64,000 bases of DNA from Polynucleobacter sp. AP-Titi-500A-B4. GTDB lineage: Bacteria; Pseudomonadota; Gammaproteobacteria; Burkholderiales; Burkholderiaceae. This document shows positions 26,056 through 34,670 of this stretch, piece by piece (the stretch's first letter is position 1; every line of letters begins with the position of its first letter). Made by a program: the position numbers and the translations under genes. Where the stretch lies: positions 866,861 through 930,860 of the forward strand of contig NZ_CP061311.1 in NCBI RefSeq assembly GCF_018688095.1, in the 5' to 3' direction. The notes below the pieces were generated by a model. It ran no database searches. It worked only from the letters and a program-made list of their open reading frames with translations, and was not told the DNA's origin.

Positions 26056-27258
26056 ATGTTTGCTGAACGTGTTCTATCCGGTATGCGCCCCACGGGCAAT
26101 TTACACCTTGGGCATTACCACGGTGTATTAAAGAATTGGGTGCGCTTGCAATCTGAATATCCTTGCTTTTTCTTTGTTGCGGATTGGCATGCCTTAACAA
26201 CTCACTATGAAACTCCAGATGTGATCGAGCAGTCTGTTTGGGATATGGTGATTGATTGGTTGGCTGCTGGCGTAGATCCTAATCAAGCGACTTTATTCAT
26301 CCAGAGTAAGGTGCCTGAGCATGCAGAACTATTCTTATTACTCTCTATGGGTACCCCTTTGGGATGGTTAGAGCGTGTTCCAACCTATAAAGATCAGATC
26401 GAAAAGCTCAAAGAGAAAGATCTGCAAACTTATGGCTTTTTGGGCTACCCATTGCTGCAGGCGGCCGATATATTGATCTATCGCGCTCAGCACGTGCCTG
26501 TGGGTGAAGATCAGGTTCCTCATGTAGAAATGACCCGCGAAGTAGCGCGTCGCTTTAACTATCTTTATGGTCGTGAACCAGGATTTGAAGAGAAGGCGCT
26601 CGAAGCAGTCAAAAAATTAGGCAGTAAGCGCGCCAAGATGTATCTCGAATTACGCGTTGCATATCAAGAGCGTGGTGATGATGAGGCCTTAGAGCAGGCT
26701 AAAGCGCTATTACAAGAAGCGCAAAGTTTATCGATGGCTGATCGCGAGAGACTCTTTGGTTTCTTAGAGGGCGCACGCAAAATTATTCTGCCAGAACCAC
26801 AGGCTTTATTAACCTCTGCATCCCGTATGCCAGGGATTGATGGTCAAAAAATGTCGAAGTCTTATGGCAACACGATTAGCGTGCGAGAGTTGCCTGAGGA
26901 TGTGATTAAAAAGATTAGAACCATGCCAACAGATCCAGCGCGCGTTCGCAGAACCGATGCTGGAGACCCAGCCCGTTGCCCAGTATGGCAATTACATAGC
27001 GTTTATTCCAATGAAGAGACTAAGCAATGGGTGGACAAGGGTTGCAAGTCTGCTGGCATAGGATGTCTTGAATGCAAACAGCCAGTGATCGATGCGATTT
27101 TGGCTGAGCAACAGCCGATGTTTGAGCGTGCACAAAAGTATTTAGATGATCCAAGTCTATTGCGTTCGATCATTGCTGATGGTTGCGACAAGGCCCGCAA
27201 GGTTGCTCAAGAAACCATGCGTGAGGTCCGCGAAGCGATGGGCCTAGCTTACGATTAA
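26056..27258 (+). CDS. trpS: Tryptophanyl-tRNA synthetase
   Basis: This class I synthetase charges tRNA-Trp. The 400-residue protein shows HLGH (residues 17-20, the HIGH motif), the tryptophan pocket region LGYPLLQAADILIY, and KMSKS at residues 265-269. It is about 60 residues longer than the common 330-340-residue bacterial enzyme. The extra part is a charged helical stretch between about residues 175 and 245, just before the KMSKS loop. Known motifs are intact, so I expect an active enzyme. Confidence 0.95.
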   Translation: MFAERVLSGMRPTGNLHLGHYHGVLKNWVRLQSEYPCFFFVADWHALTTHYETPDVIEQSVWDMVIDWLAAGVDPNQATLFIQSKVPEHAELFLLLSMGTPLGWLERVPTYKDQIEKLKEKDLQTYGFLGYPLLQAADILIYRAQHVPVGEDQVPHVEMTREVARRFNYLYGREPGFEEKALEAVKKLGSKRAKMYLELRVAYQERGDDEALEQAKALLQEAQSLSMADRERLFGFLEGARKIILPEPQALLTSASRMPGIDGQKMSKSYGNTISVRELPEDVIKKIRTMPTDPARVRRTDAGDPARCPVWQLHSVYSNEETKQWVDKGCKSAGIGCLECKQPVIDAILAEQQPMFERAQKYLDDPSLLRSIIADGCDKARKVAQETMREVREAMGLAYD

Positions 27259-27275
27259 GATTTTCATTGCTTGCG

Positions 27276-27797
27276 ATGCATGATGCTCAACTGAACGCTT
27301 CACCTTGGGTGAGGCGTTTTGCAACTCAAATTCCTAAAGGCGGTTTGGTGCTCGATTTGGCATGCGGCGCAGGTCGCCACGCTATTTTCTTGGCTGATTT
27401 GGGCTATTCTGTTTTAGCTGTTGATCAAGATGTGAGTCTGATTGAACAAAATACAAATTCGTTGATTACAAGTAAGGCGACGAATTTAGAGTTGGATGAC
27501 TGGCCTTTAGATGGACTGGAATTTAGTGGGATTGTGGTCACAAACTATCTTTATCGACCCCATTGGGATCAACTACCCAAAATGCTGGCCAAAGGAGGGG
27601 TTCTCATCTATGAAACCTTCGCCCAAGGCAATGCCCAATTCGGCAAACCGTCCAACCCGAATTTCCTCTTAAATCCTGGGGAATTACTGAATTTAGCAGC
27701 TCGCCATGCCCTAAAAGTCCTTGCCTACGAGGATCTTTATGTAGATGAACCCAAACCAGCCATGGTTCAGCGCCTATGTGCCTTAAAAGAACGGTGA
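27276..27797 (+). CDS. Class I SAM-dependent methyltransferase
   Basis: This 173-residue protein has a Rossmann methyltransferase core. GGLVLDLACGAGRHAIFLADLG is motif I (about residues 24-45, quoted here in overlapping parts LVLDLACGAGRHA and AIFLADLG). Further motifs are VLAVDQD and IVVTNYLYRPHW. The substrate is unknown. I start it at ATG 27276 rather than the in-frame TTG 9 bp upstream. It sits between trpS and dapA, in a region where small methyltransferases are common in related genomes. Confidence 0.85.
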   Translation: MHDAQLNASPWVRRFATQIPKGGLVLDLACGAGRHAIFLADLGYSVLAVDQDVSLIEQNTNSLITSKATNLELDDWPLDGLEFSGIVVTNYLYRPHWDQLPKMLAKGGVLIYETFAQGNAQFGKPSNPNFLLNPGELLNLAARHALKVLAYEDLYVDEPKPAMVQRLCALKER

Positions 27798-27856
27798 AAT
27801 AGGCGCATTCCGTTACAATTTCAGGGTTAAGACAGCTAAAAATCGGTATACATTCG

Positions 27857-28780
27857 GTGACAAATACAGCTCATTCCAAAGGTAGTAAAAAGACCCTTTC
27901 TGGCAGCATGCCAGCCATTGTTACGCCGATGTTTGACGATGGCAGTTTAGATTTCGGCAGTCTTAAATCTTTATTGGATTGGCATGTATCTGAAGGTACG
28001 GATGGCATCGTTATTGTTGGCACTAGTGGTGAATCACCGACGGTTTCTGTTGAAGAGCATTGCGAACTGATTCGTGTAACCGTAGAACATCTTGCAGGGC
28101 GTATTCCAGTAATTGCTGGCACCGGTGGAAACTCTACTGCAGAAGCCATTGAGCTTACTGAATTTGCTAAAAAGGTTGGCGCTGATGCCAGTCTGCAAGT
28201 AGTTCCCTACTACAACAAGCCAACGCAAGAGGGTATGTATGCACACTTCAAAAAAATTGCTGAATCTGTAGATCTCCCAGTCATTTTATATAACGTACCA
28301 GGACGCACTGTTGCTGATCTTTCGGGTGATACTGTGGTCCGTCTGGCCGCTGTACCCGGTGTGATCGGGATTAAAGATGCGACTGGCAGCCTAGAGCGTG
28401 GCACTTTGTTAATCAATGATCTGAAGCGTGCCGGGCATCATGATTTTTCAGTATTCTCTGGTGATGATTTAACTGCAGCAATGCTGATGTTGATGGGTGG
28501 CAAGGGCAATATTTCGGTTACCGCCAATGTGGCGCCACGCCTCATGCATGAGCTATGCGTTGCAGCGATGTCAGATGATGTTAAAAGAGCGCGTGAGATT
28601 CAATATCAATTGATCGCCGTACATAAAGCGATGTTTACTGAAGCCAACCCAATTCCCGTCAAATGGGCTCTTCATGAGATGGGCAAGATTACCGCGGGTA
28701 TTCGCTTACCCTTAACCCCTTTGAGTACCTCACTAAGAGAGCCATTGAAGGCAGCATTAAAACAGGCTAACTTACTATGA
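27857..28780 (+). CDS. dapA: 4-hydroxy-tetrahydrodipicolinate synthase
   Basis: DapA condenses pyruvate and aspartate semialdehyde in lysine and diaminopimelate biosynthesis. The 307-residue TIM-barrel protein has GTSGESPT (pyruvate site), ILYNVPGRT with the catalytic tyrosine, and the Schiff-base lysine in GIKDATGS. The GTG start at 27857 gives a 15-residue N-terminal extension over typical enzymes, and no in-frame ATG lies at the standard position except 27908. A TACAAT box at 27814-27819 may be the promoter. Its stop overlaps the bamC start by 4 bp (ATGA). Confidence 0.95.
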   Translation: MTNTAHSKGSKKTLSGSMPAIVTPMFDDGSLDFGSLKSLLDWHVSEGTDGIVIVGTSGESPTVSVEEHCELIRVTVEHLAGRIPVIAGTGGNSTAEAIELTEFAKKVGADASLQVVPYYNKPTQEGMYAHFKKIAESVDLPVILYNVPGRTVADLSGDTVVRLAAVPGVIGIKDATGSLERGTLLINDLKRAGHHDFSVFSGDDLTAAMLMLMGGKGNISVTANVAPRLMHELCVAAMSDDVKRAREIQYQLIAVHKAMFTEANPIPVKWALHEMGKITAGIRLPLTPLSTSLREPLKAALKQANLL

Positions 28781-29922
28781 TGAATGTGTCTTTGCTATTT
28801 CGCCGATGCTTATCGGTATTGGCGTTGTTAACGGCTGCCCTAGCTTTAACGTCTTGTAAATCAGTTACTAGCAGTGATACGGTTGACTATAAGAGTTCTG
28901 GTGCAGTTCGTGGCCCCAACTTGTCATACCCACCCGATTTAATTACCGCTCAAGCTGACCGTCGTTATATCGTGCAAGACGGTACGGCCACCATGTCTGA
29001 GTACAACGCTGCTGTTAAAAAATCAGCGCAAATGCGAAGCAATGTGATGACGGGTATCCCAGGTATGCGTATCGCCAAAGATGGTGAGCGTAGGTGGCTT
29101 GTGGTTGAAAAGCCAGCTCCAGAACTTTACCCACAAGTAAAAGATTTTTGGCAGGAGAATGGTTTCTTGTTAGTTGTTGATTCACCTTCAACAGGCATCA
29201 TGGAAACTGACTGGGCGGAGAATCGCGCCAAAATTGCACAAGACTGGATTCGCTCGACTATTGGTGGTGCAATTGATTCTCTATACGATACCGGTGAGCG
29301 AGATAAATATAAAACTCGCTTAGAGGTTGTTAAGCCTGGTGAAACCGAGATTTATATTACACAACGCGGTGCAATTGAAAAGTGTGTGACGGATACTACT
29401 GGCGCCTGTCTTTCAACTATTTGGACTCCGAGACCGAATGACCCAGAGTTAGAGGCTGTCTTTTTGGCGCGTTTGATGGAGCGCCTTGGTATGACTCAGG
29501 AACAGGCCAAAGCAATGGTTGCCGCTCCTTTGGGTCCTAAGACCCCTAAGGCGAAGTTTGTTCAAGAGGGTAATAACAAAGGCTTTATTGAACTTAGTGC
29601 TGGCTTTGATCGTTCTTGGCGTGATGTAGGCTTAGCCCTAGACCGCTCTAACTTTACGGTGGAAGATCGCAACCGCTCACAGGGCGTATATTTCGTGCGC
29701 TATGTAAATGCGAAGGATGTAGGTGATTCGAAAGGCTTTTTCTCTAATCTCTTTAGCAGCAAAGACGACTCAAAGCTTCAAGCTAAGAAATATCAAGTTA
29801 TTGTGAAGAGCACTGGAGAAAATTCTGCGAATGTCTACGTTCAAGATGCTGATGGCAAGCCTGAAAATACTCCGGCTGGCTTCCAGTTGCTAACCTTGCT
29901 GACTGAGCAATTAACCAAGTAA
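28777..29922 (+). CDS. bamC: Outer membrane assembly lipoprotein BamC
   Basis: BamC is a lipoprotein of the beta-barrel assembly (BAM) complex in the outer membrane. The 381-residue protein begins with a signal peptide ending in the lipobox LTSC (residues about 24-27), so Cys is the lipidated residue. The rest contains two helix-grip-like modules typical of BamC/NlpB. The start overlaps the dapA stop by 4 bp, so the two are translationally coupled. The dapA-bamC pair is conserved in many proteobacteria, which supports the assignment. Confidence 0.9.
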   Translation: MMNVSLLFRRCLSVLALLTAALALTSCKSVTSSDTVDYKSSGAVRGPNLSYPPDLITAQADRRYIVQDGTATMSEYNAAVKKSAQMRSNVMTGIPGMRIAKDGERRWLVVEKPAPELYPQVKDFWQENGFLLVVDSPSTGIMETDWAENRAKIAQDWIRSTIGGAIDSLYDTGERDKYKTRLEVVKPGETEIYITQRGAIEKCVTDTTGACLSTIWTPRPNDPELEAVFLARLMERLGMTQEQAKAMVAAPLGPKTPKAKFVQEGNNKGFIELSAGFDRSWRDVGLALDRSNFTVEDRNRSQGVYFVRYVNAKDVGDSKGFFSNLFSSKDDSKLQAKKYQVIVKSTGENSANVYVQDADGKPENTPAGFQLLTLLTEQLTK

Positions 29923-29970
29923 TTAATCAAAGTTTAAAAAATACAAGCTCAGATACTAATTGAGCCCAAT

Positions 29971-29999
29971 AAAAAAGCCGCCTTGCAGCGGCTTTTTTT
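29971..29999. terminator. Bidirectional rho-independent terminator
   Basis: AAAAAAGCCGC and GCGGCTTTTTTT form a stem with a 7-nt interior and T-runs on both strands. It ends the dapA-bamC transcript on plus and the small lipoprotein transcript on minus. Confidence 0.93.
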
Positions 30000-30013
30000 C
30001 TTCAAGAAGAAGA

Positions 30014-30193
30014 TTACTTCTTAGCGTCAGCAGCAGGAGCAGCTGGAGCGGCAGCAGGAGCAGCAGCAGGAGCTTCAGCAGCAGGAGCTGCAGGAGCAGC
30101 AGCAGGAGCTTCAGCAGGCTTTGCTTCTTCTTTTTTACCGCAAGCGGCCAAAGCGATAGCTAACATTGCAGCGAATACGAGTGACTTCTTCAT
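30014..30193 (-). CDS. Small Ala/Pro-rich lipoprotein
   Basis: This 59-residue gene is read on the minus strand, opposite a misleading Ser/Arg-rich open frame on the plus strand. It begins MKKSLVFAAMLAIALAACGK, a classic lipoprotein signal with the lipobox LAAC and Cys-18 as the lipidated residue. The mature part has a charged KKEEAKP segment, then alternating Ala/Pro repeats and ends DAKK. It has no known catalytic domain. The Ala/Pro segment may be an extended tether through the periplasm. An AGGAAAT ribosome-binding site lies upstream on the minus strand, and a terminator follows. Confidence 0.85.
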   Translation of the reverse strand: MKKSLVFAAMLAIALAACGKKEEAKPAEAPAAAPAAPAAEAPAAAPAAAPAAPAADAKK

Positions 30194-30222
30194 TTGTAAT
30201 TTCCTCTAAAAAAATTAAACAC

Positions 30223-30238
30223 CAATTATCGATAATTG
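30223..30238. promoter_or_regulatory. 16-bp perfect palindrome in the lipoprotein 5' region
   Basis: CAATTATC and GATAATTG abut to give a perfect 16-bp palindrome 30 bp upstream of the small lipoprotein start. It is a candidate operator. A TATAAT box on the minus strand at 30285-30290 would place it inside the 5' untranslated region. No candidate regulator is known. Confidence 0.45.
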
Positions 30239-30284
30239 TTGTGGGAAGAACCGAGGGCAAATCCCTAGGTAGTTTCCTGTAATT

Positions 30285-30290
30285 ATTATA
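30285..30290 (-). promoter_or_regulatory. Candidate -10 element for the small lipoprotein gene
   Basis: TATAAT on the minus strand matches the sigma-70 -10 consensus exactly. The -35 region at 17-bp spacing is poor, so this is a tentative call. Confidence 0.4.
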
Positions 30291-30302
30291 GCCACACCTG
30301 TC

Positions 30303-31535
30303 CTAGTGTTCGAAAATTAGCCAGCCAGCACAATAGGCTTCATAAAGACTTGTTTTGCCGATATTTTTTAGCTTTTTGGTTTGCAATCTTTTGGCGGCCG
30401 ACAAAGTACCCCAGGCTGAAGTCACATCCGCCTTTTGACCTTTGCTGACATTGTCTCCGTTGCAAAAAACTTGCCTTCCAAGGCTCAAAATACGGGTTTG
30501 AGGGCTGGGAATAAGGACTTTATTGGCCAAAGTCTTGAGGAATTGGTTAGGGTTGAGAGGGTTCTTGGGCCCATCAAAATACGCCTGTTGTTTGGGTTCA
30601 GAGAGGTAGGCAGTGATGCCGGGTAAAAAGCCATCAATGCGATCTAACTTCAACTTCCCTAATTGTTCATGCAACTGCTTAATGAGCTCTTCTGGGAGTT
30701 GTTCGGCTGCTGCTGTTGCAGCTTGCTTGGGGTCCGCAAATTTACGCTCTAACTCCGGCATATCTTCTAAGGATTCAGCAAGTCGCCACAAACCTTCTTG
30801 TAGTAATTCTCTAAGGCTAGGAGATCGAAATCCAACTGACCAGGTTTGACAGCCTGGATCTAAAGCAACCCCATCATGTGCAATATGTGGTGGCAAATAG
30901 AGCATATCGCCTGGCTCTAGAACCCATTCTTGCTCGCATTGAAACTTCTGCAAAATCTTCAGTGGTAGATTAGGGTTAAGGCTTAAATCTTTTTGCTTGG
31001 AAATACGCCACTGTCTTCTGCCAGACATTTGAATCAAGAACACATCATAAGAGTCAAAGTGTGGACCGACGCCACCACCAATACCCGCTACGCTAATCAT
31101 CAGATCATCCAAGCGGGCATCTGGAGTAAACCGAAACCAAGACAAAATCTTTGCGGCAGCAGGGTGATGCGCTTCCATCCCTTGCAGTAATAAAGTCCAA
31201 TCTGGTTTATCTACTTTCGGGATGGATTTTTTCTGGAAGGGTCCTTGCTCAAAACGCCAAGGCTTTGATTGAATGAGGCGAGATTCCACTTCATCTTGGT
31301 TGGCAAACTGGACCAGCTGATCGAAAGAAATCGGGCTATCTAGGCGCTCCTGCTGTTGGGCAGAAAGTGCAAAGGCAGGAATGGCTCCTCGAATCAGCAA
31401 GGGCTTTTTATGCCAATACCGCTTCATAAACTGTTCGGGGCTAATTCCCCCAAAAAGAGCCCAGGACTCGTTTAAAGGCAGGTTTTGAGGTGCCTGGGGC
31501 GGTTGATAAGGCTTGCTCAAGTAAAATGAAGTCAT
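30303..31535 (-). CDS. Cupin/JmjC-type ribosomal oxygenase-like protein
   Basis: This 410-residue Fe(II)/2-oxoglutarate oxygenase-like protein resembles the RoxA/YcfD group, which hydroxylates an arginine of ribosomal protein L16. Metal-site residues are visible: GPHFDSYDVF (HxD) and a second histidine in PPHIAHDG. N-terminal KRYWHKKPLLIRGAI is typical of this family. A C-terminal helical part follows. I assign the family confidently, but not the substrate. The gene runs opposite to its downstream neighbour, the SlyD-like gene, whose start is about 50 bp away. Confidence 0.86.
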   Translation of the reverse strand: MTSFYLSKPYQPPQAPQNLPLNESWALFGGISPEQFMKRYWHKKPLLIRGAIPAFALSAQQQERLDSPISFDQLVQFANQDEVESRLIQSKPWRFEQGPFQKKSIPKVDKPDWTLLLQGMEAHHPAAAKILSWFRFTPDARLDDLMISVAGIGGGVGPHFDSYDVFLIQMSGRRQWRISKQKDLSLNPNLPLKILQKFQCEQEWVLEPGDMLYLPPHIAHDGVALDPGCQTWSVGFRSPSLRELLQEGLWRLAESLEDMPELERKFADPKQAATAAAEQLPEELIKQLHEQLGKLKLDRIDGFLPGITAYLSEPKQQAYFDGPKNPLNPNQFLKTLANKVLIPSPQTRILSLGRQVFCNGDNVSKGQKADVTSAWGTLSAAKRLQTKKLKNIGKTSLYEAYCAGWLIFEH

Positions 31536-31587
31536 AAAGTAAAGGCTAGTGTTAACTCATTAAAAACGAATGTACGACAAATTGCGC

Positions 31588-32211
31588 ATGAAGATTGAAA
31601 AAAATACTATCGTATCCCTTCGATATAAATTAACCGATGCACAAAATAATGTCATCGAGGAACCAGATTCTCCGATGGTATACCTGCACGGTGGATATGA
31701 AGGTACTTTCCCCAAAATTGAGTCTTTGCTAGATGGTCAAGATGTTGGCTACGAAGCGACCATTCAGTTAGAGCCTAGTGAGGCATTTGGTGAGTACGAC
31801 CCAGAGTTGCTCAAGATTGAGCCACGCACCCGTTTCCCTGAACCCTTAGAAGTGGGTATGCAATTTGAAGGTGTTCCTGATTCCGATGCTGATGAAGAAT
31901 CTGAAGAGGTTTTGGCTTCTGCGGAGGAATCTGATGATGTTGACGATGAGCCGTTAATCTACACGGTGACTGATGTTGCTGATAATCAAGTGGTATTAGA
32001 TGGCAATCATCCTCTTGCAGGCATGGCTCTGCGTTTCTGGGTGCAGGTAGAAGATGTGCGCGCAGCCACCGAAGATGAAATTGAAAATCGTCATCCTGAG
32101 GGTGGTGAGAACTTTACCTTTGGTATGCCCAATGAAGATGCAGATGATGAGGAAGATTTCCTCGAGAAGGCTTTAGGCTTGCAGGGCCAAGCACCGCGTA
32201 CCCTGCATTAA
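31588..32211 (+). CDS. slyD: FKBP-type peptidyl-prolyl isomerase (SlyD-like)
   Basis: This protein catalyses cis-trans isomerisation of proline bonds and acts as a folding helper. The 207-residue sequence begins MKIEKNTIVSLRYKLTDAQN, the standard SlyD opening, so I use this ATG rather than one 18 bp upstream. It has the FKBP core (VYLHGGYEGTFPKIESLL), an insert-in-flap region extended by an acidic stretch (DSDADEESEEVLASAEESDD), and a C-terminus rich in Asp and Glu. The histidine-rich metal-binding tail of E. coli SlyD is absent. Function is cytosolic by family. Confidence 0.88.
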   Translation: MKIEKNTIVSLRYKLTDAQNNVIEEPDSPMVYLHGGYEGTFPKIESLLDGQDVGYEATIQLEPSEAFGEYDPELLKIEPRTRFPEPLEVGMQFEGVPDSDADEESEEVLASAEESDDVDDEPLIYTVTDVADNQVVLDGNHPLAGMALRFWVQVEDVRAATEDEIENRHPEGGENFTFGMPNEDADDEEDFLEKALGLQGQAPRTLH

Positions 32212-32222
32212 TCTTCACCTAA

Positions 32223-32981
32223 TTACTCTTTAAGCCATTCTTTAATGGCATCAAGGTCGCGCTTGGTATCACTGCTAGTAGCGGCATCAGAAGGCGTATT
32301 GCTTAGCTTGGCAAGCGCCTGCTCAAGTTGAGCAATCTTTGCTTCTTGCATGATCGTGGCATCAATCAAACCTTTAAGTGCCATTGATACTGGATCATCC
32401 ACATTCGGCGTTACGCCATAAGCAGAAAAGTATTCTTTGGTTTTGCTATCGGCACTTTGTGGTAAATCCGGATGCAAGATGCGCGCTGGAATTCCTACTG
32501 CAGTTGCTCCGGGGGGGATTTCTTTTAAGACCACAGCATTTGATCCAACACGAGCACCATCGCCAACAGTAAAGCCGCCAAGTACTTTTGCACCAGCACT
32601 GACTACTACGCCTTTACCAAGAGTAGGGTGACGCTTAACGCCCTTGTAAAGCGATGTGCCGCCTAAAGTAACACCTTGATAGATAGTGCAGTCATCACCA
32701 ATCTCGGTAGTCTCGCCAATCACAATGCCAAGACCATGATCAAGAAATACGCGACGACCAATCTTGGCGCCTGGATGAATTTCAATACCAGTAATGAAAC
32801 GTGACACCATCGAGAGCACGCGAGCAATCCACTTCAAACCCAAGTTCCATAAAAAATGGGAGATGCGATGGAGCCAAACTGCATGCAAACCTTGGTAACA
32901 GGTAATCACCTCAAGACGATTTCTTGCGGCGGGGTCTCGAACGATGATGGAGTCGACTTGGTCGAAAAGTGAATTAAACAT
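32223..32981 (-). CDS. cysE: Serine O-acetyltransferase
   Basis: CysE acetylates L-serine with acetyl-CoA, the first step of cysteine synthesis. The 252-residue protein has an N-terminal helical part and a left-handed beta-helix of hexapeptide repeats. These include GAKIGRRVFLDHGLGIVIGE and DDCTIYQGVTLGG, with the catalytic His in FLDHG. A C-terminal extension of about 60 residues after the beta-helix is helical and charged. The product ends near 32223, with a stop facing the SlyD-like gene. Confidence 0.93.
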   Translation of the reverse strand: MFNSLFDQVDSIIVRDPAARNRLEVITCYQGLHAVWLHRISHFLWNLGLKWIARVLSMVSRFITGIEIHPGAKIGRRVFLDHGLGIVIGETTEIGDDCTIYQGVTLGGTSLYKGVKRHPTLGKGVVVSAGAKVLGGFTVGDGARVGSNAVVLKEIPPGATAVGIPARILHPDLPQSADSKTKEYFSAYGVTPNVDDPVSMALKGLIDATIMQEAKIAQLEQALAKLSNTPSDAATSSDTKRDLDAIKEWLKE

Positions 32982-33004
32982 GGCTTGATTTTAACGGGGC
33001 TGGC

Positions 33005-33757
33005 TTATTTTCTCAGGAGCATCTGTTTTGCGATCCCACGCAATAGGTCGATTTCTTCCTTACGCAGTCGGCTGCGAGCAAATAAGGCCTCTAGGCGGGG
33101 CATGAGCTTCTTGGGATTGGCAGGATCTAAATAACCAATTGCCTCTAAGCCCTCACGCCAATGTTCCAGCATGGCTACAACAGCTGCTGGATCAGCAAAG
33201 TCAGATAAATCTCCATTCTCAATAGAATTCTTTGAAATACCCTCTGATAGCGCCTCTCTTAGGGTGTAAGCGCAGACCATGAGAGCTTGCGCAAGATTGA
33301 GGGATGGATAGTCAGGATTGGCATCTAACCAAACCCGATGGGTGCATAGGGACAGGTGATGGTTTTCTAAGCCGGTTCGCTCTGGCCCAAAAATGAGGGC
33401 AACTTGACCTTGATTACGGACCGTTTGCGTAATGAGCCTCCTAGCCGACACCCAGTCTAAGGCTGGAGGGCCAAACTCACGATCACGGCTAGTGAGTCCG
33501 AGAACCAGCGAACAACCCTCTACGGCGCTATCTAAAGACTCTGACTCCCGTGAAGATTCAAGAAGGTCAAGGGCGCCACTGGCTAGGGCTATGGCTTCAG
33601 GTTGAGTGGCAATAGCCTGTATTTTTGGGTTGATCAAGCGAAGATCATCAAAGCCCATCGTTTTGAGGGCTCTTGCCGCCGAACCCACGTTGCCGGGGTG
33701 GCTTGTTTCCACGAGAACCCAGCGCAGGAGGTGGGCTTGATCGATATTCATCGGCAT
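33005..33757 (-). CDS. trmJ: tRNA (cytidine/uridine-2'-O-)-methyltransferase TrmJ
   Basis: This SpoU-family (SPOUT) methyltransferase methylates the ribose at position 32 of several tRNAs. The 250-residue protein contains VLVETSHPGNVGSAARALKTMG (motif 1, quoted here as VLVETSHPGNVGSAARAL) and LIFGPERTGLENHHL (motif 2). It ends with SLNLAQALMVCAYTL (motif 3). A second in-frame ATG at 33751 could be the true start. It is on the same strand as cysE and lies 23 bp upstream of it, so the pair may be cotranscribed. Confidence 0.92.
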   Translation of the reverse strand: MPMNIDQAHLLRWVLVETSHPGNVGSAARALKTMGFDDLRLINPKIQAIATQPEAIALASGALDLLESSRESESLDSAVEGCSLVLGLTSRDREFGPPALDWVSARRLITQTVRNQGQVALIFGPERTGLENHHLSLCTHRVWLDANPDYPSLNLAQALMVCAYTLREALSEGISKNSIENGDLSDFADPAAVVAMLEHWREGLEAIGYLDPANPKKLMPRLEALFARSRLRKEEIDLLRGIAKQMLLRK

Positions 33758-33881
33758 CTTAGGTAAAGTGAGTCAGAAGTGCAATATGCAAATCGTTTAG
33801 AATCAGGGTATTAGCTTCGTATTGTCATGCAGTTTGGGCAATATTACAGGCTCGTTCTTATTTAATTTGTCCATCAATACT

Positions 33882-34670
33882 ATGCATCCCATGTTAAATG
33901 TGGCCGTAAAGGCTGCCCGTCGTGCTGGAACCGTTATAAATCGCGCTTCTCTGAACTTAGAGCGTCTCCAGGTTGATCGCAAACAGCACAATGATTTTGT
34001 GACTGAGGTGGACAAAGCCGCTGAAGCGGCCATCATCGAAACCCTGAGTGAAGCCTATCCAACACATGGATTTTTGGCTGAGGAAACAGGCGAACACAAT
34101 ACTGATGCAGAGAACGTATGGATCATTGATCCATTGGATGGCACTACCAACTTTATTCATGGCTTTCCGCAATACGCGGTGTCAATTGCTTTAGCAGTGA
34201 ATGGTGTAACCCAGCAAGCAGTTGTTTACGACCCTACTCGGGATGAATTATTCACCGCAACTCGTGGTGCAGGCGCCTATTTAGATCGCCGTCGTTTACG
34301 CGTTGGCTCGCAAGATCGTCTAGCCAATTCATTAATTGGTACGGGCTTCCCTTATCGTGAAGATCAAGACCTCGAAAAATATCTCAAGGTATTTGCAGAA
34401 ATGTCACGTCAGTGTGCTGGCTTACGCCGCCCTGGCGCAGCTTCCTTGGATCTCGCATACGTTGCAGCAGGGCGTTACGATGGTTTCTTTGAGAGTGATC
34501 TCAAGCCTTGGGATATGGCAGCAGGTGCCCTATTAATTACAGAAGCTGGCGGCTTAATTGGTAACTACCGTGGTGAAGAAGGTTTTCTGAAGAGCGGTGA
34601 AGTCATGGCAGCAAACCCACGTATTTATGCTCAAATGGTGCAAATACTGTCTAAGTATTCTGTTTCTTAA
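33882..34670 (+). CDS. suhB: Inositol-1-monophosphatase family protein
   Basis: SuhB dephosphorylates inositol phosphates and also acts in rRNA transcription antitermination in E. coli. The 262-residue protein begins MHPMLNVAVKAARRAGTV. I use this ATG because it matches the family start, whereas the longer in-frame version adds 20 residues of no known homology. Metal-site motifs are EETG, WIIDPLDGTTNFIHGFP and the C-terminal DLKPWDMAAGALLI. Its end overlaps the convergent lpxH end by 4 bp. Confidence 0.93.
   Translation: MHPMLNVAVKAARRAGTVINRASLNLERLQVDRKQHNDFVTEVDKAAEAAIIETLSEAYPTHGFLAEETGEHNTDAENVWIIDPLDGTTNFIHGFPQYAVSIALAVNGVTQQAVVYDPTRDELFTATRGAGAYLDRRRLRVGSQDRLANSLIGTGFPYREDQDLEKYLKVFAEMSRQCAGLRRPGAASLDLAYVAAGRYDGFFESDLKPWDMAAGALLITEAGGLIGNYRGEEGFLKSGEVMAANPRIYAQMVQILSKYSVS

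Noticed and set aside
30050..30130. Tandem Ala/Pro codon repeat as a satellite or CRISPR-like array
   Set aside because: The periodicity is that of coding repeats in the lipoprotein gene, with no spacers or conserved repeat unit.
29960..30163. Ser/Arg-rich open frame on the plus strand
   Set aside because: It is the mirror of the Ala/Pro-rich lipoprotein gene on the minus strand, which has a proper signal peptide and lipobox, so the plus frame is a shadow.
33822..33881. Longer suhB start
   Set aside because: The additional 20 residues are not part of the family, and MHPMLNVAVKAARRAG is the usual opening.
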